Below, piece after piece: positions 35,418 to 43,373 of a DNA stretch of 64,000 nucleotides. Source of the stretch: Arthrobacter sp. 35W (GTDB lineage: Bacteria > Actinomycetota > Actinomycetes > Actinomycetales > Micrococcaceae); NCBI RefSeq assembly GCF_000482545.1, contig NZ_KI519454.1, positions 1,054,001 to 1,118,000 of the forward strand, written 5' to 3'. The position numbers and the translations under genes are program-made. The notes beneath the pieces are model-generated. The model searched no databases. It was not told the origin of the DNA and saw only the letters and a list, made by a program, of their open reading frames with translations. Positions within the stretch are counted from its first letter, which is position 1. Every line of letters begins with the position of its first letter.

Positions 35418-35543
35418 ATGGCACAACCGAATCGTCTTGATGCCGCCAACGTTCGCCGGTCACAGCTGAATGGGGACTCGCTCGCCCTTGTCGCATGCGA
35501 GCCGCCGTCCGACGATGCCCCGGACCTGGCTGCCCCGACATGA
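35418..35543 (+). CDS. Possible 41-residue ORF
   Basis: ATG 35418 is preceded by AGGAG with good spacing. The product begins MAQPNRLDAANVRRSQLNGD and ends ACEPPSDDAPDLAAPT. I do not recognise it. It may be a real small protein or the stub of a deleted peptidase gene between the S12 hydrolase and the dipeptidase. A faint resemblance to the NG/DD segments of M55 enzymes is too weak to assign. Confidence 0.3.
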   Translation: MAQPNRLDAANVRRSQLNGDSLALVACEPPSDDAPDLAAPT

Positions 35544-35726
35544 AGGTGGGCATCGAACAAGCCCTCGCGGGCTGTTCCATCCTGAGAATGCACTGTGGTG
35601 TCGAGGCGTTGAAGGGCGTCTCTCGGCTCATCACGGAAGTTGAGCGGAGCTGCACGCCTACGTCGCGGCGCTCTCAAAGTCGCACGGGCCAGCCTTTCAA
35701 TGCTTCAAATAAACAATCGAACCTCA

Positions 35727-36824
35727 ATGAAACTGGAACACCACATGCAAACTTCCAACACTCGGCCCCCCGCACTACGCCATCCTGAGGCCATAAGGGC
35801 ATTCGACCTCACCCCTCTAATCGATGGTCATAACGATCTCGCGCACGCAGCACGAGGCGCGGCAAACTACTCAGTCGAGGGGCTCGAGAAGGACTCCCAT
35901 TTCCAAACCGACATCGGAAAGCTGCGCGGTGGCGGAGTCGGTGCGCAGTTCTGGTCCGTTTACGCTCCAGGGGAAATACCTGAAGCAGATGCCGTGCAAT
36001 ACACGTTTGAGCAAATCGACTTCATCTACCGGATGATCCGCCGGTATCCGCAGACCTTTGAGCTTGCCCGCACCGGAGACGATGTTCGACGTATCTGGCA
36101 GAAGGGAGGTATCGCGTCTTTGCTGGGAGCCGAAGGCGGACATAGCATCGGCAGTTCCCTGGGCGTTCTGCGAATGATGGCACGGGTCGGACTGAGATAC
36201 ATGACCTTGACACACAATTCAAATACGTCGTGGGCTGATTCCGCGACGGATAGCACGGTCCATGGTGGACTCACTGACTTTGGCCGGGAGGTCGTTAGGG
36301 AGATGAATGCCTTGGGAGTGCTGGTCGATCTTTCCCATGTCTCGCCTGACACGATGCGCGATGCGATAAGGACCTCTTCTGCACCGGTCATCTTCAGTCA
36401 CTCCTCATGCAGGGCTCTCTGTGATCACCCGCGCAATGTGCCAGATGACGTTCTCCGTTCCTTGGCTGACAACGGCGGCGTCATTATGGTCGCCTTCGTG
36501 CCAATGTTCCTCGATGAGGAATACAAGAGCTGGTTTGACGGGGGGCGCAATGGTCCCCGCCCGCCAGTGACGGTCGAGCACGTGGTCAAGCATATTGAGC
36601 ATGCCCGAAACATCGCTGGCATCGACCACATAGGTCTGGGAAGCGACTATGACGGTTTCGGTGATTTCCCTGACGGCTTGCACGACACTTCGGCTTTCGC
36701 AGTGCTCATTGACCGGCTTGCTGAGCGTGGTTGGACCTCAGCCGAACTCGCCAAATTGATGGGCGATAACCTGCTGCGCGTTCTGGACGCTACGAGCATG
36801 GAATCGGTTTCGTCGACGCAGTAG
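35727..36824 (+). CDS. Membrane-dipeptidase-type M19 metallopeptidase
   Basis: 365 residues from ATG 35727; ATG 35745 is also possible and the ribosome-binding site is weak for both. The binuclear zinc site is complete: His35/Asp37 in DGHNDL, Glu136 in LLGAEGGHS, His204 in DLSHVSPD and His225 in FSHSS. Bacterial M19 enzymes hydrolyse dipeptides and, unusually, accept a D-residue at the C-terminal position. Together with the S12 hydrolase this would reduce imported peptides to free amino acids, including D-forms. There is no signal peptide despite the family name, so cytoplasmic action is likely. It converges with the pucR gene at 37019. Confidence 0.92.
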   Translation: MKLEHHMQTSNTRPPALRHPEAIRAFDLTPLIDGHNDLAHAARGAANYSVEGLEKDSHFQTDIGKLRGGGVGAQFWSVYAPGEIPEADAVQYTFEQIDFIYRMIRRYPQTFELARTGDDVRRIWQKGGIASLLGAEGGHSIGSSLGVLRMMARVGLRYMTLTHNSNTSWADSATDSTVHGGLTDFGREVVREMNALGVLVDLSHVSPDTMRDAIRTSSAPVIFSHSSCRALCDHPRNVPDDVLRSLADNGGVIMVAFVPMFLDEEYKSWFDGGRNGPRPPVTVEHVVKHIEHARNIAGIDHIGLGSDYDGFGDFPDGLHDTSAFAVLIDRLAERGWTSAELAKLMGDNLLRVLDATSMESVSSTQ

Positions 36825-37018
36825 GTGGTACCCGGTTTTGTCCCCGGTTGGTGCAAGTCTGCCTGGAATTCGCTCGAACAAGAGAGGGTTGCGGGCACTT
36901 GCAAAACCGGCCGTTCTCATCAGCAATCCCACGATTTCCCGTCCGCAGGCAAGGCGTATCTTGAGGCCTGCGAGGTAACGTACAGGGATACAGTCACCTT
37001 GCGAACGCTTGCTCGCAG

Positions 37019-38662
37019 TCAGTCAACATCACGCCGCAGCCGACTAAGTCGAAATTCGAGCATGGCCGCGAACCGCTCGTCAGGGTCGTCAAGGTTCACC
37101 TGCGCAATATCGGCGGCGCGACGAAGCCGGTATCGGAAGGTATTGCGGTGCAAGTCCAGCGCCGCTGACGCGCCCAGGGCGTTTCCGAAACTGTCCAGCC
37201 ACAGCTCGAGTGCTTCTTCCAGAGAGGTACCGTGTTGTTTGTCGTAGTGACGGATTCGGGCGACAGGGCCATCAACGAGGCCGCCCTCATTTCGCAATTG
37301 GTCACCAATGTCCAGTAGAAGCGCGTCCATTTGGAGATCGGTGAATAGTGCGACACGGCTCCCAGGGCCCCGTTTCAGGACGCGCAGACTTCTGTCCACA
37401 TCATTGCGGGAGCGGGCAAGCTCCGTCGGATCAGCGGAGTCCGCAACGCGACCAAGCCCGATGACGGCGCCGCCGGCTCTGTCCGGTGTCCGGTCGAGGA
37501 AGTCTTTCGAAACCCTCAGTGCCATAGATATGAGGTTTGTGGCGCCCTGCCGTGTCATCGAAGGCATGATCGCGTAACACACGTCGCCGACAAGCGCGGC
37601 TACGGCCCCCGGAGCAGCCACCGAAAGATGAAATGCAAATGCATGAGCGGTCCGTTCCAGGATCTGTTGGCGTGTTTGATCAGACGACGCATCACCGGCC
37701 GTATCGCCAAGCAGGGACAGGCCAAGCACCACTACTGTTCGTTGCACGAGGCGCAGACGTTCAATGGCCCCTATCGCGGCCTGTCCGGACGCCAAAGCGG
37801 ACGCGATGAGATCTGACCGAACCTGACGGTCAACATCCGAGCTCACCCTGTGACGCAACAGTTGAAGTGCAACGACCTTCGCGGCATCAACCAGAATCTG
37901 TTCCTTTTCGGGACTCAATGGCTCCCGAACAGCGACCCAAATGGAACCGAGTACTTGATTTCCGGCGCGTATTGCAATCGCAACCCGGGGGAGTCCGGCC
38001 TCTCCCAAAATTTGGGGGGTGTCGAAGAACACTGGTTTCTCACTGGAGTACAGTCGCTTGAAAACGCCGGCCCGTTCCTGGGCTTGCATGGCATATTGGG
38101 GAACTACACGCCCCAGAATTGTCTCAATGCGTGATTGGTCGGCTTCATTCTGGCGACCAGAGAATGCCAGGATTTGGGAGGAGCGGTCTTCGATAGTAAT
38201 TGGCGCATCGAGGAGTGCTCCGATCGCGTTGGCTAGAGCGAACGTGTCCTCCGCAGGCAGCCCTGCCAGGAGTTCCTCCGCGCCGGCGCTGGAGGCCAGC
38301 AGGGATCGCAGAAGAACAACGAGTTGGGTCCATGTCGCACCAGTTGAAAGTCCGAGCAGGACGACGCCACTTCGTTCAATGGTGGCGCGCAGCTCGGCCG
38401 GAAGATTAAGTGGTGTACGAAGCACCAAGGCGGGGATCTGGTTCGCTACGGCGCGATCAATCAATCCCGGCAGATGTTCGACGTCAGCATAGATGCACAG
38501 AAGCATGACCCCGGGTCGCAGCTCCGCCTGTTCGCGCGGATCGTCGATGGCAACGTCAGTGACCAGAGTAGTCCGGTCCATGTTGCCGGCAACCATCTCC
38601 AGCAGGGTGCCTGCCAGGTTGCTCACGACACTATCAAGTCGGGTTCCGTGACTAATCATCAT
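37019..38662 (-). CDS. PucR-family transcriptional regulator (intact D-peptide module)
   Basis: About 547 residues when started at the ATG pair 38659-38662 (MMISHGTRLDSVVSNLAGTL), where similarity to the left-cluster PucR begins; the longer frame adds 48 unsupported residues. The N-terminal PucR domain contains LRTPLNLPAELRATIERSGV and VVLLRSLLASSAGAEELLAG. The C-terminal helix-turn-helix is ALDLHRNTFRYRLRRAADIA followed by RFAAMLEFRLSRLR. It stands on the minus strand between the dipeptidase and the M20-GNAT-racemase operon. Divergence from 39164 makes it the natural regulator of that operon, and possibly of the importer. Effector unknown. Confidence 0.88.
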   Translation of the reverse strand: MMISHGTRLDSVVSNLAGTLLEMVAGNMDRTTLVTDVAIDDPREQAELRPGVMLLCIYADVEHLPGLIDRAVANQIPALVLRTPLNLPAELRATIERSGVVLLGLSTGATWTQLVVLLRSLLASSAGAEELLAGLPAEDTFALANAIGALLDAPITIEDRSSQILAFSGRQNEADQSRIETILGRVVPQYAMQAQERAGVFKRLYSSEKPVFFDTPQILGEAGLPRVAIAIRAGNQVLGSIWVAVREPLSPEKEQILVDAAKVVALQLLRHRVSSDVDRQVRSDLIASALASGQAAIGAIERLRLVQRTVVVLGLSLLGDTAGDASSDQTRQQILERTAHAFAFHLSVAAPGAVAALVGDVCYAIMPSMTRQGATNLISMALRVSKDFLDRTPDRAGGAVIGLGRVADSADPTELARSRNDVDRSLRVLKRGPGSRVALFTDLQMDALLLDIGDQLRNEGGLVDGPVARIRHYDKQHGTSLEEALELWLDSFGNALGASAALDLHRNTFRYRLRRAADIAQVNLDDPDERFAAMLEFRLSRLRRDVD

Positions 38663-39163
38663 CGACCATTCGTTCGCTCCCTGCTTCCAATTATCAACTC
38701 TACATGCACCGTCTTCGTACTTCCGCACATGATCATCGAAGCAATTGGTGTTTTTTGACGGTGTTTTCACCGGGCATCTCCACCAAACTGGATCCATGAG
38801 CGGCATTCAGAATCGCAGACAGTTTTCCCCGCTTGATCCTTGGCGTTATCGCCTGGGGGTCGTCACCGCGCCGTAAACCAATCCATTTCTTCACCAGGCT
38901 CGTATGTCCACGACACCGTTCCATTCAGCGCGGACCGGCAATCTGGTGTACACATCCGGGCAAACTGTCGGTGGATCGAGGACCTATCGTCATCCCGGGC
39001 TAGTGGCTTCGCTACCTATGAGCTATCCCGTTGAAATTGATCTCATCATCGAAGTGATCTGATCTGACAAGGGCTCCTTCTCAACGTGATGCCGTCAATA
39101 CCGAGCTTGTCGAATGGTTCGGGAATCATGTGCACTCCATCCCACGAATGAAAGGTCTCCGGT
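38663..39163. promoter_or_regulatory. Divergent promoter region, pucR / D-amino acid operon
   Basis: 501 bases without a recognisable gene between the divergent pucR (start 38662) and M20 (start 39164) genes. It should hold both promoters. No strong dyad was spotted by eye. The 18-base palindrome that precedes the other pucR gene is not present here. Confidence 0.45.
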
Positions 39164-40333
39164 ATGACAACAGAACGCCTTGACCACTTCCACGCTCTCA
39201 CTGACCGAATGCTCCAAGACATCCGTATCCTCGTTGAAACCGAGTCGCCATCCGCTGATCTGAACGCCGTCGCCCATAGCGCAGACAAGGTGTTGTCTCT
39301 CGGCGAACGTGTCCTGGGTGTTGAAGGGGAACGAATCGTTATAGATGGCTGCACGCACCTTAAATGGAGGCTTGGTGAGGGGGAACGCCGAGTCCTGATC
39401 CTCGGGCATCACGACACCGTTTGGCCACTCGGAACGTTGGCGAAGCACCCCTACGCCCAAGAGGGAGGCGTCCTCCGTGGCCCGGGAAACTTCGACATGA
39501 AGGTTGGAGTTGCCATGGCCTTCTATGCCGTATCAACCCTGGACCCGGGATCCTCAGTGACGATCCTGATAACCGGCGACGAAGAAATTGGCTCACATAC
39601 TTCGAGAAACCTTATTGAGTCCGCCGCGGCCGAATGTGCCGCTGTCTTTGTACTTGAGGCTTCGGCCGATGGTGGCGCCCTCAAAATCGGTCGCAAGGGA
39701 ATGTCTGATTATCGTGTGAGCGTCTCGGGTAGGGCTGCCCACGCGGGGCTCGAACCCGAGAAAGGAATCAACGCGGCCGTAGAGATGTCCCATCAGGTAC
39801 TGCGAATTGCGGCCCTGGCTTCGGAACCGCAAGGGACGAGTGCGGTCCCCACAGTGCTTTCGGCAGGGACCACGACAAATACCGTACCTGCAACCGCAGA
39901 CATATCTGTGGACGTCCGGGCATGGACTCAGGAAGAGCAAGACAGGGTGGACATCGGAATGCGGTCCTTGACGGCCGTCTTGCCCGGCGCAGTTCTTAGT
40001 ATCGCCGGCGGGGTAAACCGCCCTCCGATGGAAAAAACTATGTCGTCCTCGCTATTCGAGAGTGCCCGCGCTGTGGCTCTGACCCTTGGATTGGGAGAGC
40101 TCAGAGGCGCGAAAGTGGGAGGCGGCTCGGACGGCAACTTTACCGCCGGACTCGGAATACCCACTCTCGACGGGCTCGGTGCAGTTGGTGGCGGAGCCCA
40201 TGCAGACAACGAACACTCAGTCGTAGCCGAAATTCCACGGAGAACTGCCCTCGTGGCCGGCCTGATCAAGCACACTCTTTTGCCGGTCGCTGAGACCAAC
40301 GACGAGCCAATAACTAGTGCGATGGGACGGTGA
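39164..40333 (+). CDS. M20-family hydrolase, probable N-succinyl-L-amino acid desuccinylase
   Basis: 389-residue zinc hydrolase of the M20/carboxypeptidase G2 group. Ligand and catalytic motifs are His82/Asp84 in GHHDTVWP, Asp111 in GNFDMKVG, Glu140/Glu141 in TGDEEIGS, Glu165 in VLEAS and the C-terminal histidine in GGAHADNEHS. A dimerisation domain (GRAAHAGLEPEKGINAAVEM) is present, as usual. It is followed after ten bases by the GNAT gene and then the racemase. In the published Geobacillus pathway an M20 enzyme in the same company hydrolyses N-succinyl-L-amino acids. A general glutamate-carboxypeptidase-like peptidase is the alternative. Confidence 0.85.
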   Translation: MTTERLDHFHALTDRMLQDIRILVETESPSADLNAVAHSADKVLSLGERVLGVEGERIVIDGCTHLKWRLGEGERRVLILGHHDTVWPLGTLAKHPYAQEGGVLRGPGNFDMKVGVAMAFYAVSTLDPGSSVTILITGDEEIGSHTSRNLIESAAAECAAVFVLEASADGGALKIGRKGMSDYRVSVSGRAAHAGLEPEKGINAAVEMSHQVLRIAALASEPQGTSAVPTVLSAGTTTNTVPATADISVDVRAWTQEEQDRVDIGMRSLTAVLPGAVLSIAGGVNRPPMEKTMSSSLFESARAVALTLGLGELRGAKVGGGSDGNFTAGLGIPTLDGLGAVGGGAHADNEHSVVAEIPRRTALVAGLIKHTLLPVAETNDEPITSAMGR

Positions 40334-40343
40334 CTGACAACTC

Positions 40344-41246
40344 ATGATCAACCAAGCTCGAGACATGTCGCAAATCATTTCAGACCCTTCAAATCATTCC
40401 TTGGGCCACACTTCGACCGCCCGTCAATCTGCATTGCGCGCAGCCTCGCTCGCCAATGTTGCGATACGCCCGTTGAGGCATCTGGATGACTTCATCGCTT
40501 GCGAAGCTCTCTTCGACTCCATTTGGCATCCGGAGCCCGGATCCTCACTAATGGCCAAAGAATTGCTACGAGGCATCAGCTCCGCCAACAGCTACGTATC
40601 GGGTGCATTCCAAACAGGGCAACTTGTTGGAGCCTGCGTCGGGTTCTGGGGGCCACCGGAATCACGGAGCATGCACAGCCACATCGCCGGAGTCAGCGGC
40701 AAAGCGCGCGGCGTCGGTTATGCGTTGAAGCTGGACCAGCGAGCCCATGCCCTGGAGAGCGAAGTGGACACCATCACGTGGACATTTGACCCTCTGGTTC
40801 GCCGGAACGCGTTCTTCAACTTCCACAAACTTGGCGGTATGGCGTCCCAGTATCTGGTCAACTACTACGGCTCCATGCTCGACGATATCAACGGAACCGA
40901 CGAGTCAGACCGGCTCCTCCTTGAATGGAATCTTGCGAGCCCGGGCGTGATCCGGCGCTGCGATGCAACGCCGGGAACAAGTACGCCGCCCACGGCGGAC
41001 CACAACGGCGTGGCCGCATTAACCATAGGCCGCGCTGGCCAACCCGTGGTGGCTGATACCAGCGCATCTACGTTGTTGGTCGGGGTTCCCGAAGACATCG
41101 AAAACCTTCGACACGTTGACCCAGGACTTGGACGAGAGTGGCGCACTGCAGTACGAGAAGTTCTGGCCGGCGCCCTGTCCCGTGGCGGACGTGTCGAAGG
41201 ATTTGAGCCACAAACAGGCAGCTACATCGTGACGAGAGGAAAGTAA
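40344..41246 (+). CDS. GNAT-type acyltransferase, probable D-amino acid N-succinyltransferase
   Basis: 300 residues. The GNAT core runs roughly 30-200: VAIRPLRHLDDFIACEALFD, GQLVGACVGFWGPPE, MHSHIAGVSGKARGVGYALK (acyl-CoA pyrophosphate loop region) and DTITWTFDPLVRRNAFFNFH. The C-terminal part is specific to this subgroup. It is four bases upstream of the racemase and 10 bases downstream of the M20 gene. In the characterised pathway a GNAT enzyme succinylates D-amino acids with succinyl-CoA. The left-cluster homologue is fused in frame to its racemase, which supports shared substrate flow. The acyl donor is inferred, not visible in the sequence. Confidence 0.82.
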   Translation: MINQARDMSQIISDPSNHSLGHTSTARQSALRAASLANVAIRPLRHLDDFIACEALFDSIWHPEPGSSLMAKELLRGISSANSYVSGAFQTGQLVGACVGFWGPPESRSMHSHIAGVSGKARGVGYALKLDQRAHALESEVDTITWTFDPLVRRNAFFNFHKLGGMASQYLVNYYGSMLDDINGTDESDRLLLEWNLASPGVIRRCDATPGTSTPPTADHNGVAALTIGRAGQPVVADTSASTLLVGVPEDIENLRHVDPGLGREWRTAVREVLAGALSRGGRVEGFEPQTGSYIVTRGK

Positions 41247-41249
41247 TTC

Positions 41250-42356
41250 ATGAAAATCGAGGCCATAGAAATCCGGCGTGTCAAGATGCCCTTGGTGGCA
41301 CCGTTTCGCACGTCGTTCGGAACACAGCACGAGAGAGAGATGCTGCTCCTGCGCGTGCGAACCCCCGGTGCGGATGGTTGGGGCGAATGTGTCGCCATGT
41401 CCGATCCGCTGTACTCATCTGAATACGTCGACGGAGTCGAGGACGTCCTGCGACGATTCCTCATCCCGGACCTCCTTGCCATGGGGGACGTGACAGCCAA
41501 CGCCGTCGGACCCAGGCTCCACAAATACAAGGGCCACCGCATGGCCAAGGCAGCGCTGGAAATGGCCGTCATGGACGCCGAGCTCCGGAACCAGAACATC
41601 TCGTTCGCGAATAGTCTCGGCGCACTCCGCACGCACGTCCCGAGCGGCGTCTCAGTTGGCATCATGGATTCGCTCCCGGAACTGCTTGAAGTCGTGGGCA
41701 AGTACCTGAGTGACGGCTACGCACGAATCAAACTCAAAATCGAACCAGGCTGGGACACCGCACCCGTCCGTGCTGTTCGGGAGAAGTTCGGAGATGACAT
41801 CTTGCTTCAAGTGGATGCAAACACGGCGTACACGCTGCGTGACGCTCACCATTTGGCAAAGCTGGACGCCTTCGATCTGTTGCTGATCGAACAGCCACTC
41901 GACGAAGAAGATATGGTCGGGCACGCCGAGCTGGCCCGAAAGATCCGGACACCTATATGCCTGGACGAATCAATCGTGTCCGCCAGCACAGCGGCGGCAG
42001 CCATCAAGCTCGGTGCATGCGAGATCGTCAACATCAAACCGGGACGAGTGGGCGGATACCTTGAGGCTCGGCGCATCCATGACGTGTGCGTTGCCCTTGG
42101 CGTCCCGGTGTGGTGCGGTGGCATGCTCGAAACCGGCTTGGGCCGAGCCGCCAACGTGGCTCTTGCAGCGCTGCCCGGCTTTACGCTTCCCGGTGACGTA
42201 TCCGCTTCAGATCGCTTCTACATCGAAGATGTGACCGAGCCTTTCATACTCGAGAATGGCGGCCTAACCGTTCCGAATGGCCCGGGCCTAGGCGTAACCC
42301 CCCTGGAGGATCGTCTTAAAGAGTTCACCCTGACAGCGGAAAACATCGGGGCATAG
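41250..42356 (+). CDS. N-succinylamino acid racemase / o-succinylbenzoate synthase-like enolase superfamily enzyme
   Basis: 368 residues, to my recollection the same length as the Amycolatopsis N-acylamino acid racemase, with its key residues at the same numbers: Lys161 and Lys163 in ARIKLKIEPGWD, metal ligands Asp189 (QVDANTAY), Glu214 (LLIEQPL) and Asp239 (CLDESIVS), and Lys263 in NIKPGRVGGY. The two lysines take and give the alpha-proton on opposite faces, so both epimerase and o-succinylbenzoate synthase chemistry are possible. No other menaquinone genes are near, while an M20 hydrolase and a GNAT transferase are directly upstream. That makes N-succinylamino acid racemisation the favoured role. 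The gene ends 56 bases before a strong hairpin. Confidence 0.92.
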   Translation: MKIEAIEIRRVKMPLVAPFRTSFGTQHEREMLLLRVRTPGADGWGECVAMSDPLYSSEYVDGVEDVLRRFLIPDLLAMGDVTANAVGPRLHKYKGHRMAKAALEMAVMDAELRNQNISFANSLGALRTHVPSGVSVGIMDSLPELLEVVGKYLSDGYARIKLKIEPGWDTAPVRAVREKFGDDILLQVDANTAYTLRDAHHLAKLDAFDLLLIEQPLDEEDMVGHAELARKIRTPICLDESIVSASTAAAAIKLGACEIVNIKPGRVGGYLEARRIHDVCVALGVPVWCGGMLETGLGRAANVALAALPGFTLPGDVSASDRFYIEDVTEPFILENGGLTVPNGPGLGVTPLEDRLKEFTLTAENIGA

Positions 42357-42412
42357 CCCCAGACCAGTCTCGCCTGCATCCTCAGCGATTTGGGAGACAC
42401 GCTGCTAGAGAA

Positions 42413-42445
42413 GGTCGCTGGCCGCGCAAAACGCGGCCAGCGACC
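42413..42445 (+). terminator. Hairpin ending the D-amino acid operon
   Basis: GGTCGCTGGCCGCG (42413-42426) pairs perfectly with CGCGGCCAGCGACC (42432-42445) over the loop CAAAA. There is no T-run afterwards. A G/C-rich stem of 14 pairs placed after the last gene suggests a transcription end or mRNA-stabilising structure. Confidence 0.65.
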
Positions 42446-43150
42446 TGGGCGGCATCACGACCTATGGCCGAGCCGATGAGCTCACTCTGGCTCACGGGCA
42501 GTCGTAAGCGTAATGAAAGCTTGCGAAGGAGTGACACGATTTTCGTCGGGATAATGCACACCAACTCCCAATCTGGATCCACCAGCATCCGCCGGACGAA
42601 ACTCGGAACGGTATCACTCACAACGATCCCAAGGCCGTGGAAGCATGCATGAGGTGCAGGAAACCTATCGCCGCAAGCGATCCGAGGGGAAATGCAATCA
42701 CTGGCGTAAGGAACTCTCATGCCCAACAAGGCTGATTGACCTGCGGAAACGCCGGATTCGCCGGGGGACGGGACGGGAGTTCCCTTAGGTACCTCTACTC
42801 CCGTACTTTGCACGGCGATAACCGATTCTGTCTTCGCGCTGGCCAGAAGGGCCTGGTCATGTTCTTCGGTGCCGTCTCGGCCATGTACTTGATGAAGGAG
42901 GTACTCCCACTGTGTCGAGTAATTCATCGTTGTGTCGGGTAGTGTGCCGTCGCGTTTTGGGTTGTTCCACCAACCGGCGGGAGTCATGCCTGGTGGTCGG
43001 GGCCTCATCCTGACTGGAGGCTTCACGCGGACTGAAGAGGTGCCATCCAGCAGGCAACCTACGGAAGCGGCAACGCCGATTTCTGGCCCAGGCCATGAGT
43101 GCGCAGGGACGCGTCAAGTGGCCCTTTTTCGGTGTTCGATCGAGCAAAAA
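42446..43150. other. Gene debris between operon and repeat copy 2
   Basis: No intact gene. On the minus strand from ATG 42987 a fragment reads MTPAGWWNNPKRDGTL and then MNYSTQWEYL, resembling the N-terminal DUF2510 motif (AGWYPDP...RYWDGxxWT) with the middle disturbed. Further along the same frame, GLGIVVSDTVPSFVRRML looks vaguely like a LysR C-terminus, but I would not assign it. Probably decayed border sequence. Confidence 0.35.
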
Positions 43151-43152
43151 AG

Positions 43153-43370
43153 AAGTGTGGACAATGTCCACACTTTCCACCTCGGACTGCCGTGTACAGC
43201 CGCCGGACTGGCCCGGATTCCGCATGTTTCCGCCACTTCCCAGTGTTTCCCAGGCCTGGAATCCCGTTCGAGTCCCACCGCGGGCACAGCGTTTCCACAG
43301 TCAGAGCCCCTTTGGGCCCCGGCCTGTGAATAAACCCGCCACAGTGTTGACACGAAGTCCACTCGGCGAG
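43153..43370 (+). repeat. Dispersed dyad plus tRNA-3'-end-like element, copy 2
   Basis: The dyad GTGTGGACAATGTCCACAC (43155-43173; 11-base arms from 43153) differs from copies 1, 3 and 4 by a paired T/A to G/C change in both arms. The body (ACTGGCCCGGATTC, 43207-43220) and the tRNA-3'-like GTTCGAGTCCCACCGCGGGC (43266-43285) follow, then GTGTTGACACGAAGTCCACT shared with copies 3 and 4. The copy is cut off at about 43370 by the IS256-type element. An A-run upstream of the dyad would make it an intrinsic terminator for the minus strand. Confidence 0.78.
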
Positions 43371-43373
43371 GTT

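Noticed and set aside
42382-43026. Minus-strand 214-codon frame as an intact gene
   Set aside because: It crosses the operon hairpin and mixes a DUF2510-like start with unrelated sequence; treated as debris.
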